In this document: in pieces, positions 24,882 through 33,970 of the stretch
How positions within the stretch are numbered: position 1 is the first letter of the stretch
Layout of the letters: each line of letters begins with the position of its first letter
NCBI RefSeq assembly: GCF_040706555.1
Contig: NZ_JAPDRH010000003.1
Location: 992,001-1,056,000 of the forward strand
Length of the DNA: 64,000 bases
Direction of reading: 5' to 3'
Source of the DNA: Lentisalinibacter salinarum
GTDB lineage: Bacteria; Pseudomonadota; Gammaproteobacteria; Steroidobacterales; Woeseiaceae
Program-made: the position numbers and the translations under genes
Notes under the pieces: generated by a model
Told to the model about the DNA's origin: nothing
The model's database searches: none
Seen by the model: only the letters and a program-made list of their open reading frames with translations

Positions 24882-25841
24882 TCAAAAAGCGGTGATCTCC
24901 ATGCCCGTCCGGGGCGTCACGGCGCCGTCGGGCGCGGCGAAGCGCACGGGCACGGACTCGAGGCGCAGCCCGGCGTTGCGCTGCACGGCGAAGTGCAGGT
25001 GCGGGCCGGTGGTGTAACCGGTATTGCCGGAGTCGGCGATGTACTGGCCGCGGGCGACGGTCTCGCCCGGCCGTACCCGGATCGAGTCCCAGTTGAGGTG
25101 CGCGTACACCGCCATGGTGCCGTCGTCGTGCACGATGCGCACGAGGTTGGCCCGGGGCAGGTCGCGCTCGCGGTCGGTGCCGCCGCGGAAGTGACGCGCC
25201 GCCACCTCGAACACGGTGCCGGCGCGGGCCGCGTACACGCCGGTGCCCACCGGTACCGCGACGTCGACCGCGTGGCGGCTGGCCAGCGAGTCGTGGGTGC
25301 TGACGTCCGGCCAGGCCTGGGTGACCCGGTGACGCGTCGCCGGCGCGAACGGGAACCGGTAGACGAAGGCCGGGTCGTGGCTGGCGCCGGGGTCGCCCGG
25401 CAGGGTCTGGTAGCGGAAGCGGAAGCGGCCCGGCAGCGTCGGGTCGAGCCGCTCGAGGCCGAGCACCACGGCGCCGGTGCGCGCCGGGACCACGGTGCGC
25501 ACACCGCGCTCGTCTGCGGCCGCGAGATTCTCGAGGTCCATCGCCGCCAGCACGAGCTCCACCGCCACCCAGCGGCGGTTCTCGGCGACCACCTCGAAGC
25601 CGGTTTCCGTCTCCCGGCGATGGATCACCACGCCCTCGTCGGCCGCCGACGCGAGGGGTCGCACCTCCACTTCGTCGGCGGCGGCGGGCCGGCGGTCGGT
25701 ATACACCCACTCGCCGTCCTCGCCGCGATACTTGTACAGGGTGTCGGAGGCGGCGGCCGCCGGCGGCAACGCGAGAGCGAGCGCCGCGAGAGCCGCCAGC
25801 CCCGCGCGCTCAGCCCAGCGGGCGGCGCTCCCAGCCATCAC
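24882..25841 (-). CDS. M23-like (LytM-domain) protein with DUF4124-like N-terminus
   Basis: 319 residues. A signal peptide (residues 1-~31) is followed by a DUF4124-like module (LYKYRGEDGEWVYTDRRP), a beta-rich middle, and a C-terminal M23 fold (about 170-305) with AARAGTVFEVA and TGPHLHFAV. In active M23 enzymes the first zinc ligand is the His of HxxxD; here the aligned segment is S-R-H-A-V-D (R189-H190-A191-V192-D193), so the histidine is one place off and activity is doubtful. It could be an amidase activator or a divergent endopeptidase. Its start overlaps the end of the upstream HtrA-like gene by 32 bp, so the two are co-translated. Confidence 0.85.
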   Translation of the reverse strand: MMAGSAARWAERAGLAALAALALALPPAAAASDTLYKYRGEDGEWVYTDRRPAAADEVEVRPLASAADEGVVIHRRETETGFEVVAENRRWVAVELVLAAMDLENLAAADERGVRTVVPARTGAVVLGLERLDPTLPGRFRFRYQTLPGDPGASHDPAFVYRFPFAPATRHRVTQAWPDVSTHDSLASRHAVDVAVPVGTGVYAARAGTVFEVAARHFRGGTDRERDLPRANLVRIVHDDGTMAVYAHLNWDSIRVRPGETVARGQYIADSGNTGYTTGPHLHFAVQRNAGLRLESVPVRFAAPDGAVTPRTGMEITAF

Positions 25842-28614
25842 CCGTGCGCCGGATCTCGTAGGCCGGCCAGTACTGCTTGTCCAGTTTCAGCGTGATCACC
25901 TCGACGGCCCGGTTCCAGTTCACCGTCTTCAGCCGCAGCGACTCGCGGTCGCCCTTGCCGCGGACGGCCTCCAGGAAGGCGTCGAGGTCGGGCGTGGGAC
26001 GGCCGTCCACCTCGACGATGCGCCGCCCGGCCCACAGGCCGTAGCGGGTGGCCGGCGAGCCGTAGCTGAAATAGGCCACGTAGACGCCGCTGGGATCGAT
26101 GCCCCGCTGGGCCGCCATGGCCCGGTGCGGCTTCTGCAGCAGCGCGCCGGCCCACATCACGGCGCGGTCGATGCCGGTGCCGTCGAGCGCCACCGTATCC
26201 ACCTCAAGATTGCGCACGCTGCCACGGCGCCACACGGCGAGCTCCACCGACTCCTTCTGGGTGGCCCGTTCGACGTCGCGGAACGTGTTCACCGCCTGTC
26301 CGTCGATGCTGAGGAGAATGTCGCCGTTCTGCAGCAGCCGCGCCGCCGGCGAGCCGGCAACCAGCCGCTTTACCTGCAGGGCGCGGCGCTGCTCCGGATG
26401 GTGACGCTCCAGCCGCGCCGCCCACTCCTCCGGCAGCCCGAGCTTGCGGGCGGCCGCCAGCGGCAGGTAGGCGAGCTCCGCCTCCAGCGAGTAGAGCGTG
26501 CCGCCGGAGCGGACCAGCTCGACGAACTCCTGCACCAGGTCGGCCGGGACGCCCTTGTTCACCTGGCTGGTCTCGCCGCCGCCCTGGTAGGCGAAGCTCG
26601 ACCAGAGCGAGACGACCCGGCCGCGCTCGTCGGCCAGCACGCCGTCCACCTGCTCCGGCGCGTTCACCACCGAGAGGGTCTCGATATTGGTGTCACGGAA
26701 CCGAAGCGTGCGCGACAGCGGAAGGATCAGCGCGTCCACCGACGCCACGCGGGTCTGCTGATGCACCAGCCGATGGTCCGGCTTCAGGCCCACCACCCAC
26801 ACCGGGTCCCCGGGCTCCGCGGCGTCGGTGTTGAAGCGGGCGGTCTCGACCGGCGTGTCGCCGATCAGCGCCGGATCGTAGGAGACGATGGTCAGGTTGT
26901 GCAGGGGATGGACGTATTCCACCCGACCCGGCACTTCGAGCGAGCCGGCGAAGGTGAGGTGCACATCGCCCATCGCCACCGGCACCGTGTTGCGGTCCAC
27001 CACCACCAGTCCCCGCTCGGCATCCACCACCAGACCGGTGCCGTAGTAGTGCCGCTCGGCGACGCCGGAGATGGTGTACGGCAGGTCGAAGTTCACCAGC
27101 ACCAGCGAAGGCGCCAGCGTATCCGCGCGGCGGTCGTCGTGGGACGGGAATCGGGTGCTGGCCGCGGCCGGCGGCTCCGGCGGCGGCGCCTCCGCCAGCT
27201 CCCGGCAGGGCCAGAGACCGGTGTCGTCATTGCGATGGCAGCGCCGGGACGGGAACCAGCGACGGTCGATGCGCAGCGAGCGCAGCTGGCTCGTGCGCGG
27301 GTCCTCCAGGCTCACGAAGCGGATGGAGGTGCGCGCGCCGTCGGCCAGGCCGGCCAGCACCGCCTCCAGGTCGTCGAGGTCGCTCACCGGCTGCGAGTCC
27401 AGCTCGGTGATGACCGCCGCCCGCGGGATGGCCGAGTTGCTGAGCACGTAGCCAGGATTGGCCACGTAGACGCCGTCCACCGGCCGGTTGTAGTGCCGGG
27501 CCTGCTGGTAGGACAGACGGTGCACCACGGCGTCGCCGAACTCGATGTACTCGTCGGGGGTGATGCCGTGCAGGTCCTGCACCGGCACGTCGTGCTCGAT
27601 GACGCTGCCGCCGCGGCGAAGCTCCAGCCGTACGGTCCCGCCCACGCTCTCGTCCAGTACCGCGCTCACGGGCACGAACTCGGTGACGATGTCGCCGTTC
27701 AGGCGCACCAGGATGTCTCCCACCTCCAGCAGGCCGTCGGCGGGCGAGCCGGGCAGCACCTCGGCCACCGTCAGCATGCCGGTCTGCTCCGGGTAAGCGG
27801 CGCGGGCCGCCGCCTCGGTCTCGCCGTCCAGCCCCAGCCGCACCAACTCGTCGTAGGGCTTGCGCACGAATACCGTCTGCAGCGTGCCGCGGGTCACCGG
27901 CTCGCCGGCGCGGATCAGATCCAGCGCCCGCTCCACCCGGTCCAGCGGCAGGAAGAAGCTGGAGGCGGCACTCGAGTTGGCCCCGGCGTTCAGCGCAACT
28001 ACGCGCCCGTCGATGTCGACCACCGGCGAGCCGGACGAGCCGCCGGAGGTGCCCGACGCCGCCTGCAGGTAGAAGGTGTTGAAGTCGTTGTACTTGCCGC
28101 GGCCGTATTCCGGCGCCTGGCGGTCCAGCCGCGCGATGGTGCCCGCCAGGATCGAGAGCTGCTCGCCGGCGTCGTTGCCCACCACGCGGATCTCGCGGCC
28201 CGTGCGCGCGCCGGCCGGCGACAGTTCCAGCTCCGTGGGTTCGATGAAGCGCAGCGCCTCCGGGTCGTAGCTGAAGAAGCCGAAGTCGTGCACCGGGTCG
28301 CGGTAGACCGGCGTCAGCGGCACCTCCTCGTTGTTCAGGAATACTGCCTCGGCGACCACCGGCCCCGGCGTCACCACGTGCCGGTTGGTCAGGATCAGGC
28401 CCCGCTCCGCGTCCACCACGAAGCCCGTGGCCTGGGTCGAGGTATTCCAGTCGGTGTCGAAGGCGCGGGTGGCGTCCACGCGGATGGAGACCACGCCGGA
28501 GGAGATGCGGTCCAGGGTGTCGGTCCAGGCCTCGCGCTCGGCCGCGGCAAGTGGCGCGGCGACGGGCGTGACGAGGAGCAGGGCCAGCAGTGTGATGACG
28601 GAGATACGCTTCAT
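25810..28614 (-). CDS. Double HtrA-like protein with PDZ domains; second protease domain inactive
   Basis: 934 residues from the ATG at 28614, which gives a clean signal peptide (KRISVITLLALLLV to about A25). The first trypsin-like domain (about 35-230) has the full triad: H79 (TNRHVV), D110 (PVHDFGF) and S194 (GSSGSP). PDZ modules follow (TVAEVLPGSPADGLLEVGDI near residue 285). From about residue 535 a second trypsin-like domain repeats the same framework, but its triad positions read N (VDRNTVP), N (PLHNLTIVSYDP) and no serine (QVDGVLADERG). More PDZ-like modules end the protein. The plan resembles the fungal Nma111 double-HtrA. It likely acts in periplasmic protein quality control; regulator or scaffold roles for the second half are inference. 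Confidence 0.88.
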   Translation of the reverse strand: MKRISVITLLALLLVTPVAAPLAAAEREAWTDTLDRISSGVVSIRVDATRAFDTDWNTSTQATGFVVDAERGLILTNRHVVTPGPVVAEAVFLNNEEVPLTPVYRDPVHDFGFFSYDPEALRFIEPTELELSPAGARTGREIRVVGNDAGEQLSILAGTIARLDRQAPEYGRGKYNDFNTFYLQAASGTSGGSSGSPVVDIDGRVVALNAGANSSAASSFFLPLDRVERALDLIRAGEPVTRGTLQTVFVRKPYDELVRLGLDGETEAAARAAYPEQTGMLTVAEVLPGSPADGLLEVGDILVRLNGDIVTEFVPVSAVLDESVGGTVRLELRRGGSVIEHDVPVQDLHGITPDEYIEFGDAVVHRLSYQQARHYNRPVDGVYVANPGYVLSNSAIPRAAVITELDSQPVSDLDDLEAVLAGLADGARTSIRFVSLEDPRTSQLRSLRIDRRWFPSRRCHRNDDTGLWPCRELAEAPPPEPPAAASTRFPSHDDRRADTLAPSLVLVNFDLPYTISGVAERHYYGTGLVVDAERGLVVVDRNTVPVAMGDVHLTFAGSLEVPGRVEYVHPLHNLTIVSYDPALIGDTPVETARFNTDAAEPGDPVWVVGLKPDHRLVHQQTRVASVDALILPLSRTLRFRDTNIETLSVVNAPEQVDGVLADERGRVVSLWSSFAYQGGGETSQVNKGVPADLVQEFVELVRSGGTLYSLEAELAYLPLAAARKLGLPEEWAARLERHHPEQRRALQVKRLVAGSPAARLLQNGDILLSIDGQAVNTFRDVERATQKESVELAVWRRGSVRNLEVDTVALDGTGIDRAVMWAGALLQKPHRAMAAQRGIDPSGVYVAYFSYGSPATRYGLWAGRRIVEVDGRPTPDLDAFLEAVRGKGDRESLRLKTVNWNRAVEVITLKLDKQYWPAYEIRRTGDGWERRPLG

Positions 28615-28735
28615 GAGGCTCCCGGCGGCGGCTCGCAAAGCGCCGCATTGTGGCAGATCGCAATCATCTGAGTCCGGTACTGGCGCGCAAAGTTCCGCAC
28701 GGGCGGCCGCCGGCACGGCCGCGCGCGGATGTCGC

Positions 28736-30211
28736 TCAGGCCGCGTCCGGCCGCCAGACCAGGTCGAGCTCCTTGGCCGCCTTCACGTCGTCCAGGCGCC
28801 GCACCGGCGTGGTGTAGGGGGCGCCGTGCACGTAGTCGGCATCGCTCCCAGCCCTCTCCGCGATGGCGACCATCGCCGCGACGAAGCCGTCGAGCATCTC
28901 CTTCGACTCGGTCTCGGTGGGTTCGATCAGCAGGCACTCGGGCACCAGCAGCGGGAAATAGGTGGTGGGGGCGTGGTAGCCGTGGTCGAGCAGCGCCTTG
29001 GCGAAGTCCATGGCGGTGACGTGCAGCGTCTTCGCCTGGCGCCTCAGCGTGACGATGAACTCGTGGCTGGCGCGGCGGTCGGGGAACGCCAGGTCGAAGC
29101 CCTGGTCGCGCAGGCGCGCCATCAGGTAGTTCGCGTTCAGCGTGGCGAACTCCGCGATGCGGCGCATGCCGTCACGGCCGACCATGCGCATGTAGACGTA
29201 CGCCCGCAGCAGCACGCCGGCGTTGCCCATGAAGCCGGACAGCCGGCCGATGCTGTCCGGCAGGTCCTTCTCGTCGAGCCAGCGGTAACGGGCGCCGGCC
29301 GGCGTCTCGTCCCGCCCGACGATCGGCACGGGCAGGTAGGGGGCGAGCTTCTCGCCGACGCCCACCGCGCCCGACCCCGGCCCGCCGCCGCCGTGCGGCG
29401 TGGAGAAGGTCTTGTGCAGGTTCATGTGGATGACGTCGAAGCCCATGTCGATGGGGCGTACCTTGCCGAGCACCGCGTTCAGGTTGGCGCCGTCGTAGTA
29501 CATGAGTCCGCCCGCGTCGTGCACGATACGGGAGATCTCCAGGATGTGGCGCTCGAACACGCCCAGCGTCGACGGGTTGGTCAGCATGATGCCCGCCGTC
29601 CTGCGGCCCACCGCCTCGCGCAGCGCGTCCAGGTCCACGTCGCCGCTGTCGTCCGTGGGCAGCTCCACCACCTTGCAGCCGCACATGGTGGCGGTGGCGG
29701 GGTTGGTGCCGTGGGCCGCGTCGGGCACCAGGATCTCGTTGCGTTCGTGGTCGCCGCGGGCATGGTGATAGGCCTGGATCATGGCGACGCCGGTGAACTC
29801 GCCCTGGGCGCCCGCCATCGGCGTCAGCGACACCGCTTTCATGCCGGTGACCGCCTTCAGCATCTCCTGCAGTTCGTACATGCACTCCAGGAAACCCTGG
29901 CCGTGGGAGACGTCGCCGTAGGGATGACGGCCGAGGAACTCCGGCAGCATGGCCAGCGTGTTACACGCCTTCGGGTTGTACTTCATCGTGCACGAACCCA
30001 GTGGGTAGAAGTGCGTGTCGATGGAGAAGTTCTGCTGCGACAGGCGGGTGTAGTGACGCACCGTCTCCAGTTCCGAGACCGCCGGCAGCGCCGTCGGCGT
30101 CGCGCGCAGGTATTTCTCCGGCAGGTCCGGGCGCAGCTTCTCGCCCGCCGGCGCCTGGGCCATGGCGCGGCGTCCGGGCCGCGAGCGTTCGAATATCAGC
30201 TTGTCGGTCAT
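28736..30211 (-). CDS. gcvPB: Glycine dehydrogenase (decarboxylating) subunit 2
   Basis: 491 residues. The C-terminal-half homologue of the P-protein in organisms with a split GcvP. It carries the PLP lysine K267 (IHMNLHKTFSTPHGGGGPG), along with DTHFYPLGSCTMKYNPK and AAHGTNPATA. With GcvPA it decarboxylates glycine and passes aminomethyl to lipoyl-GcvH. It is the last gene of the reverse-strand gcvT-gcvH-gcvPA-tpx-gcvPB unit, 19 bp after tpx. Confidence 0.97.
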   Translation of the reverse strand: MTDKLIFERSRPGRRAMAQAPAGEKLRPDLPEKYLRATPTALPAVSELETVRHYTRLSQQNFSIDTHFYPLGSCTMKYNPKACNTLAMLPEFLGRHPYGDVSHGQGFLECMYELQEMLKAVTGMKAVSLTPMAGAQGEFTGVAMIQAYHHARGDHERNEILVPDAAHGTNPATATMCGCKVVELPTDDSGDVDLDALREAVGRRTAGIMLTNPSTLGVFERHILEISRIVHDAGGLMYYDGANLNAVLGKVRPIDMGFDVIHMNLHKTFSTPHGGGGPGSGAVGVGEKLAPYLPVPIVGRDETPAGARYRWLDEKDLPDSIGRLSGFMGNAGVLLRAYVYMRMVGRDGMRRIAEFATLNANYLMARLRDQGFDLAFPDRRASHEFIVTLRRQAKTLHVTAMDFAKALLDHGYHAPTTYFPLLVPECLLIEPTETESKEMLDGFVAAMVAIAERAGSDADYVHGAPYTTPVRRLDDVKAAKELDLVWRPDAA

Positions 30212-30230
30212 CTGCTTGCTTGTCCTCGTC

Positions 30231-30740
30231 TCACTGGTCGAGGCCGAGCGCCCTGAGCGCGGCCTCGTAGTCGGGCTCGTCGCCGATGTCGTCGACGAGC
30301 TGGCGATACACCACCGTGTCGTTCTCGTCCAGCACCAGCACGGCGCGGGCGAAGAAGCCGGCGAGCGGGCCGTCCTCGATCAGCACACCGTAGTGCTCGC
30401 CGAAACCCTCGGAGCGTACGGCGGAGAGCGTCTCGACGCCCGCGAGCTCGCATTCCCGGGCGAAGCGCTGCTGGGCGAACGGCGTGTCCACCGAGATCAT
30501 CAGCATCACGATGTCCTCGTGCTCCCGGGCGTGGCCGTCGAAGACCTTGACGGACTGCCCGCACACCGGCGTGTCGATGCTGGGGAAGATATTCAGGATC
30601 TTGCGTTGCCCCTGCCAGTGGGAGAGATGCAGGTTGCGCAACTCGCCGTCCACCAGCCGGAAGTCCGGCGCGCGGGAGCCGACGGTGGGCAGATCGCCCG
30701 CCGTGTGCCACTGCTTGCCGCGGAAGGTGACGCTAGCCAT
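30231..30740 (-). CDS. tpx: Thiol peroxidase Tpx (atypical 2-Cys peroxiredoxin)
   Basis: 169 residues. It reduces hydrogen peroxide and alkyl hydroperoxides using thioredoxin. The peroxidatic cysteine is C60 in FPSIDTPVCGQSV and the resolving one is C97 (RFARECELAG), matching the C61/C95 pair of E. coli. The start begins SVTFRGKQWHTAGDLPTVGS. Unusually, the gene lies between gcvPA (3-bp gap) and gcvPB (19-bp gap), splitting the two halves of the glycine decarboxylase and presumably sharing the glycine-riboswitch-controlled transcript. Confidence 0.95.
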   Translation of the reverse strand: MASVTFRGKQWHTAGDLPTVGSRAPDFRLVDGELRNLHLSHWQGQRKILNIFPSIDTPVCGQSVKVFDGHAREHEDIVMLMISVDTPFAQQRFARECELAGVETLSAVRSEGFGEHYGVLIEDGPLAGFFARAVLVLDENDTVVYRQLVDDIGDEPDYEAALRALGLDQ

Positions 30741-30743
30741 GCT

Positions 30744-32126
30744 TCAGCCCGCGGCGCGCCTGGCCTCGCCGCCGGCGAGAACCTCGGCCAGCGCCGTTGC
30801 ATAGCGCCGGATGTCGGCATCGGTCTTGGTCTCGGTGGCACACACCAGCAGGGCGTCGCCGAGCTCCGGATAGTCCGCGCTCACGTCGTAGCCGCCGAGC
30901 ACGCCCCGGGCCGCGAGGTCCTCCAGCACCGGCGCCACCGGCCGGTCGAGCCGCAGCACGGCCTCGTGGAAGAAGGGCGTGTCGAACGCCGGCTCCACGC
31001 CGTCCACGGCGGTGAGCGCATCGCGCAGCGCCACCGTGCGGTCGTGGCACTCGGTGGCCACGCGGGCGAGGCCTTCCTCGCCGAGCAGCGACAGATAGAT
31101 GGTGGCCGCCGTGACCATCAGCCCCTGGTTGGTACAGATGTTCGAGGTGGCCTTGGAGCGGCGGATGTGCTGCTCGCGCGCCTGCAGCGTCAGCGTGAAG
31201 CCCGGCTTGCCGTCCAGGTCTACGGTGCGCCCGACGATGCGGCCCGGCATCTGCCGCACGAAGTTCTTGCGCGCAGCCATGAAACCGAAGTACGGCCCGC
31301 CCGAGGACAGCGGCACGCCGAGGGGCTGGCCCTCGCCGCAGACGATGTCGGCTCCCTCCTGGCCCCACTCGCCCGGCGGCTTCAGCACCGCCAGCGAGGT
31401 CGGGTTCACCACCGCGATCACCAGCGCGCCGAGCGCGCGGGCGCGATCCGTCAGCGCGTCCATGTCCTCCAGGGTGCCGAGGAACGAGGGCTGCTGGATC
31501 ACCACGGCGACCGGCGGCTCGCCCGCCTCCGCCAGCGCCTCCAGGCGCGTGAGGCCGGTGGCGGGATCGAGTGGCAGGTAGTCGAACTCCAGCCCCTGGG
31601 TGCCGGCGATGGCTTCGGCGACCTTGCGATAGACCGGGTTCACGCCCGCGGCCAGCAGCACGCGGCGCGACCTCGCCTTGCGGTTGGCACGCACCGCCAT
31701 CAGCGCCGCCTCGGCCAGCGCCGAGGCGCCGTCGTACAGCGAGGCGTTCGAGACGTCCATGCCCGTCAGCCCGGCCATCATGGTCTGGTACTCGTAGATC
31801 ACCTGCAGTGTGCCCTGACTCGCCTCCGCCTGGTACGGCGTGTAGGCGCTGTAGAACTCGCCGCGGGTCGTGACCTGCCAGACCGCGGCCGGGATGTGGT
31901 GCTCGTAGGCGCCGGCGCCGATGAAGCACAGCGGCGAGCCGTCGCGCGCCGCGCGCTCGCGCATGAGCCGCGTCACCTCCATCTCACCCAGCGCGTCGGG
32001 CACCCCGGGCAGGTCGTCGATGATCAGCTCGGCCGGGATCTCCTCGAACAGCCGCCCGATGGAATCCACGCCGATGGCGTCGAGCATGGCGCGGATGTCT
32101 TCTTCGGTGTGCGGGATGAAGGGCAT
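30744..32126 (-). CDS. gcvPA: Glycine dehydrogenase (decarboxylating) subunit 1
   Basis: 460 residues. The N-terminal half of split GcvP. Diagnostic segments: MPFIPHTEEDIRAMLDAIGV at the start, FIGAGAYEHHIPAAV, FYSAYTPYQAEASQGTLQ and YEYQTMMAGLTGMDVSNAS. It has no PLP lysine, as expected; that residue is in GcvPB. It sits between gcvH (15 bp) and tpx (3 bp). Confidence 0.97.
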   Translation of the reverse strand: MPFIPHTEEDIRAMLDAIGVDSIGRLFEEIPAELIIDDLPGVPDALGEMEVTRLMRERAARDGSPLCFIGAGAYEHHIPAAVWQVTTRGEFYSAYTPYQAEASQGTLQVIYEYQTMMAGLTGMDVSNASLYDGASALAEAALMAVRANRKARSRRVLLAAGVNPVYRKVAEAIAGTQGLEFDYLPLDPATGLTRLEALAEAGEPPVAVVIQQPSFLGTLEDMDALTDRARALGALVIAVVNPTSLAVLKPPGEWGQEGADIVCGEGQPLGVPLSSGGPYFGFMAARKNFVRQMPGRIVGRTVDLDGKPGFTLTLQAREQHIRRSKATSNICTNQGLMVTAATIYLSLLGEEGLARVATECHDRTVALRDALTAVDGVEPAFDTPFFHEAVLRLDRPVAPVLEDLAARGVLGGYDVSADYPELGDALLVCATETKTDADIRRYATALAEVLAGGEARRAAG

Positions 32127-32141
32127 GGTCGTGTTCCTCGC

Positions 32142-32537
32142 TCAGTCTTCGGCCTCGGCCAGCAGCTGTTCGTAGGCTTCGGCGTCCAGCAGGTCGTCCA
32201 GCGCCGCCGGCGAGGCCGGCGTGAGCCGCGCGATCCAGCCGTCGCCGTACGGATCGCTGTTCACCTTCTCAGGCTCGTCGGCGAGCGTGCCGTTGACCTC
32301 GTCCACCGTGCATTCGAACGGCGCGTACACATCCGATGCGGCCTTCACCGACTCCACCACCGCGATGCCGTCGCCTGTCCCGGCGCTGTCGCCCTGCTCG
32401 GGCAGTTCGACGAAGACCAGGTCGCCGAGCGATTCCTGGGCGTGATCCGTGATGCCGAGGGTCACGGAGCCGTCGTCCTCGAGGCGTAACCACTCGTGGT
32501 CTTTCGTGTATTTCAGGTCGCCGGGTACTTCGCTCAT
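32142..32537 (-). CDS. gcvH: Glycine cleavage system H protein
   Basis: 131 residues. The lipoyl carrier. The lipoylated lysine is K65 in AVVESVKAASDVYAP; KDHEWLRLEDDG and GITDHAQESLGDLVFVELPE are family blocks. LipB, encoded at 5819-6481, starts its lipoylation. It has a GGAGGAAGAG ribosome-binding stretch and follows gcvT by 55 bp. Confidence 0.97.
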   Translation of the reverse strand: MSEVPGDLKYTKDHEWLRLEDDGSVTLGITDHAQESLGDLVFVELPEQGDSAGTGDGIAVVESVKAASDVYAPFECTVDEVNGTLADEPEKVNSDPYGDGWIARLTPASPAALDDLLDAEAYEQLLAEAED

Positions 32538-32592
32538 CTCTCTTCCTCCTGGCCGGCATGTCGCCGGATGTCGTCTTGTCCGAATAGCGCTG

Positions 32593-33678
32593 TCAGACTT
32601 TCACTTCGCCGTTACGCACGAACGGCGGCCTGACGATGCGCACGGGCAGGTGCCGCCCGCGGATATCCACCGTCAGAGGTTCCTCCGCCCCGGCATCGAT
32701 GCGGGCGAGCGCGATGGATCCACCGACGGTGGGCCCGAAACCACCGCTGGTGATCTCGCCCACCGTCGCGTCGCCGGCGAGCACCGGCTGATGGTTGCGC
32801 AGCACGCCCCTGCCCTCCAGCAGGAGCCCCACGAGACGGCGCGGCACGCCGGCTTCCTTCTGCCGCTCCAGCGCCGCCCGGCCGATGAAATCCCGCCCCG
32901 GCGGATCGAAGGCCACGGTCCAGGCGAGGTTCGATTCCAGCGGCGTCGTCGTCTCGTCCATATCCGAGCCATACAGGTTGAGGCCGGCCTCCAGCCGCAG
33001 CGTGTCGCGCGCGCCGAGGCCGCACGGCTGCACCCCGGCCGCAGCCAGCGCCCGCCAGGCGGCGACCACCGTGTCTCCTGCGGCGATGATCTCCCAGCCG
33101 TCCTCGCCCGTATAACCCGTGCGGGCGACGAAGTAGTCGCCGTACTCGCCGGCGGTGAAGGGCTTCATGGCCAGAGCTGCCTCGCGCCGGTCGCCAGGCA
33201 GCAGGGCGGCGGCTTTCTCCCGTGCCTCCGGCCCCTGCACGGCCAGCATGGCCAGGTCCGCGCGCTCGGTGATCCCGACGGCGTGGCCCTCGGCCTGCCG
33301 GCGCATCCAGGCGATGTCCTTCTCACGGGTGGCGGCGTTGACCACCAGGCGGTAGTCGCCCGGCCCGCGGTGATAGGCGATCAGGTCGTCCAGCACGCCG
33401 CCGTCCTCGTTCAGCATGCAGGTATAGAGAGCCCGGTTCGTGCCCTCGATCTTGCCGATGTCGTTCGCCAGCAGGCGGGCCAGAAAATCCGTGACCCCGT
33501 CGCCGGCGAGATCGACGACGGTCATATGCGAGACGTCGAACATGCCGGCCGACTCCCGCACGGCCCGATGCTCCGCGAGCTGGGAGCCGTAGGCGAGCGG
33601 CATGTCCCAACCGCCGAAGTCCACGATGCGGGCGCCGGCATCGACGTGCAGGGGGTAGAGAGGTGTGCGATTGCCCAT
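32593..33678 (-). CDS. gcvT: Glycine cleavage system aminomethyltransferase (T protein)
   Basis: 361 residues from the ATG at 33678, which has GGAGGAG about 5 nt upstream and gives the normal N-terminus (TPLYPLHVDAGARIVDFGGW). A longer in-frame start at 33723 would begin directly next to the riboswitch and is rejected. The protein transfers the methylene unit from GcvH to tetrahydrofolate. LANDIGKIEGTNRALYTCML, GYTGEDGWEI and GARDTLRLEAGLNLYG are diagnostic. First gene of the gcv unit. Confidence 0.96.
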   Translation of the reverse strand: MGNRTPLYPLHVDAGARIVDFGGWDMPLAYGSQLAEHRAVRESAGMFDVSHMTVVDLAGDGVTDFLARLLANDIGKIEGTNRALYTCMLNEDGGVLDDLIAYHRGPGDYRLVVNAATREKDIAWMRRQAEGHAVGITERADLAMLAVQGPEAREKAAALLPGDRREAALAMKPFTAGEYGDYFVARTGYTGEDGWEIIAAGDTVVAAWRALAAAGVQPCGLGARDTLRLEAGLNLYGSDMDETTTPLESNLAWTVAFDPPGRDFIGRAALERQKEAGVPRRLVGLLLEGRGVLRNHQPVLAGDATVGEITSGGFGPTVGGSIALARIDAGAEEPLTVDIRGRHLPVRIVRPPFVRNGEVKV

Positions 33679-33723
33679 GCTGGCTCCTCCGTTGACGGGA
33701 ACGCGACGGACGTGGTCGTCCAT

Positions 33724-33908
33724 CGCCCCTCTGTCCGGTTACCTGAGAGATCGGGCGGGCCCCGCGATGGGCCTTCCGCCGCACACCTTCGGTGGGCCGT
33801 TACCGGCCACTCTCCAGAGCCAATCAGCGTCCGCAGTCCGTATGCCTGAGCGTTTCCGGGCGAGTTGCGCCTTCGGCGATCCGGTCGTGCCGGATACTCT
33901 CCCGCGGA
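33724..33908 (-). promoter_or_regulatory. Tandem glycine riboswitch upstream of gcvT
   Basis: Read on the reverse strand, two consecutive aptamers are visible. The first has GGGAGAG, CGCCGAAGGCGCAA, ACGCTCAGGCA and GGACTG-type blocks. The second has CTCTGGAGAG, CACCGAAG, TCTCAGGTAACCGGACAGAG. These match the conserved core of the glycine (gcvT-motif) riboswitch, which binds glycine cooperatively and in gcv operons usually turns expression on. The second aptamer ends about 45 nt before the gcvT start; the expression platform is not obvious, and could act on translation. Class and location agree fully with the downstream gcv operon. Confidence 0.93.
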
Positions 33909-33970
33909 GCCTGTCGATCGGGCTTCGGATCATAACGTATCCGCCGACCGGGTGACCAGCGGCCGCCTCG

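Noticed and set aside
25477..28671. A 1064-codon forward-strand open frame opposite the HtrA-like gene
   Set aside because: Opposite-strand shadow of a high-GC gene; composition rich in R, A, H, Q with no domain, no start signal, and the reverse-strand gene has clear motifs.
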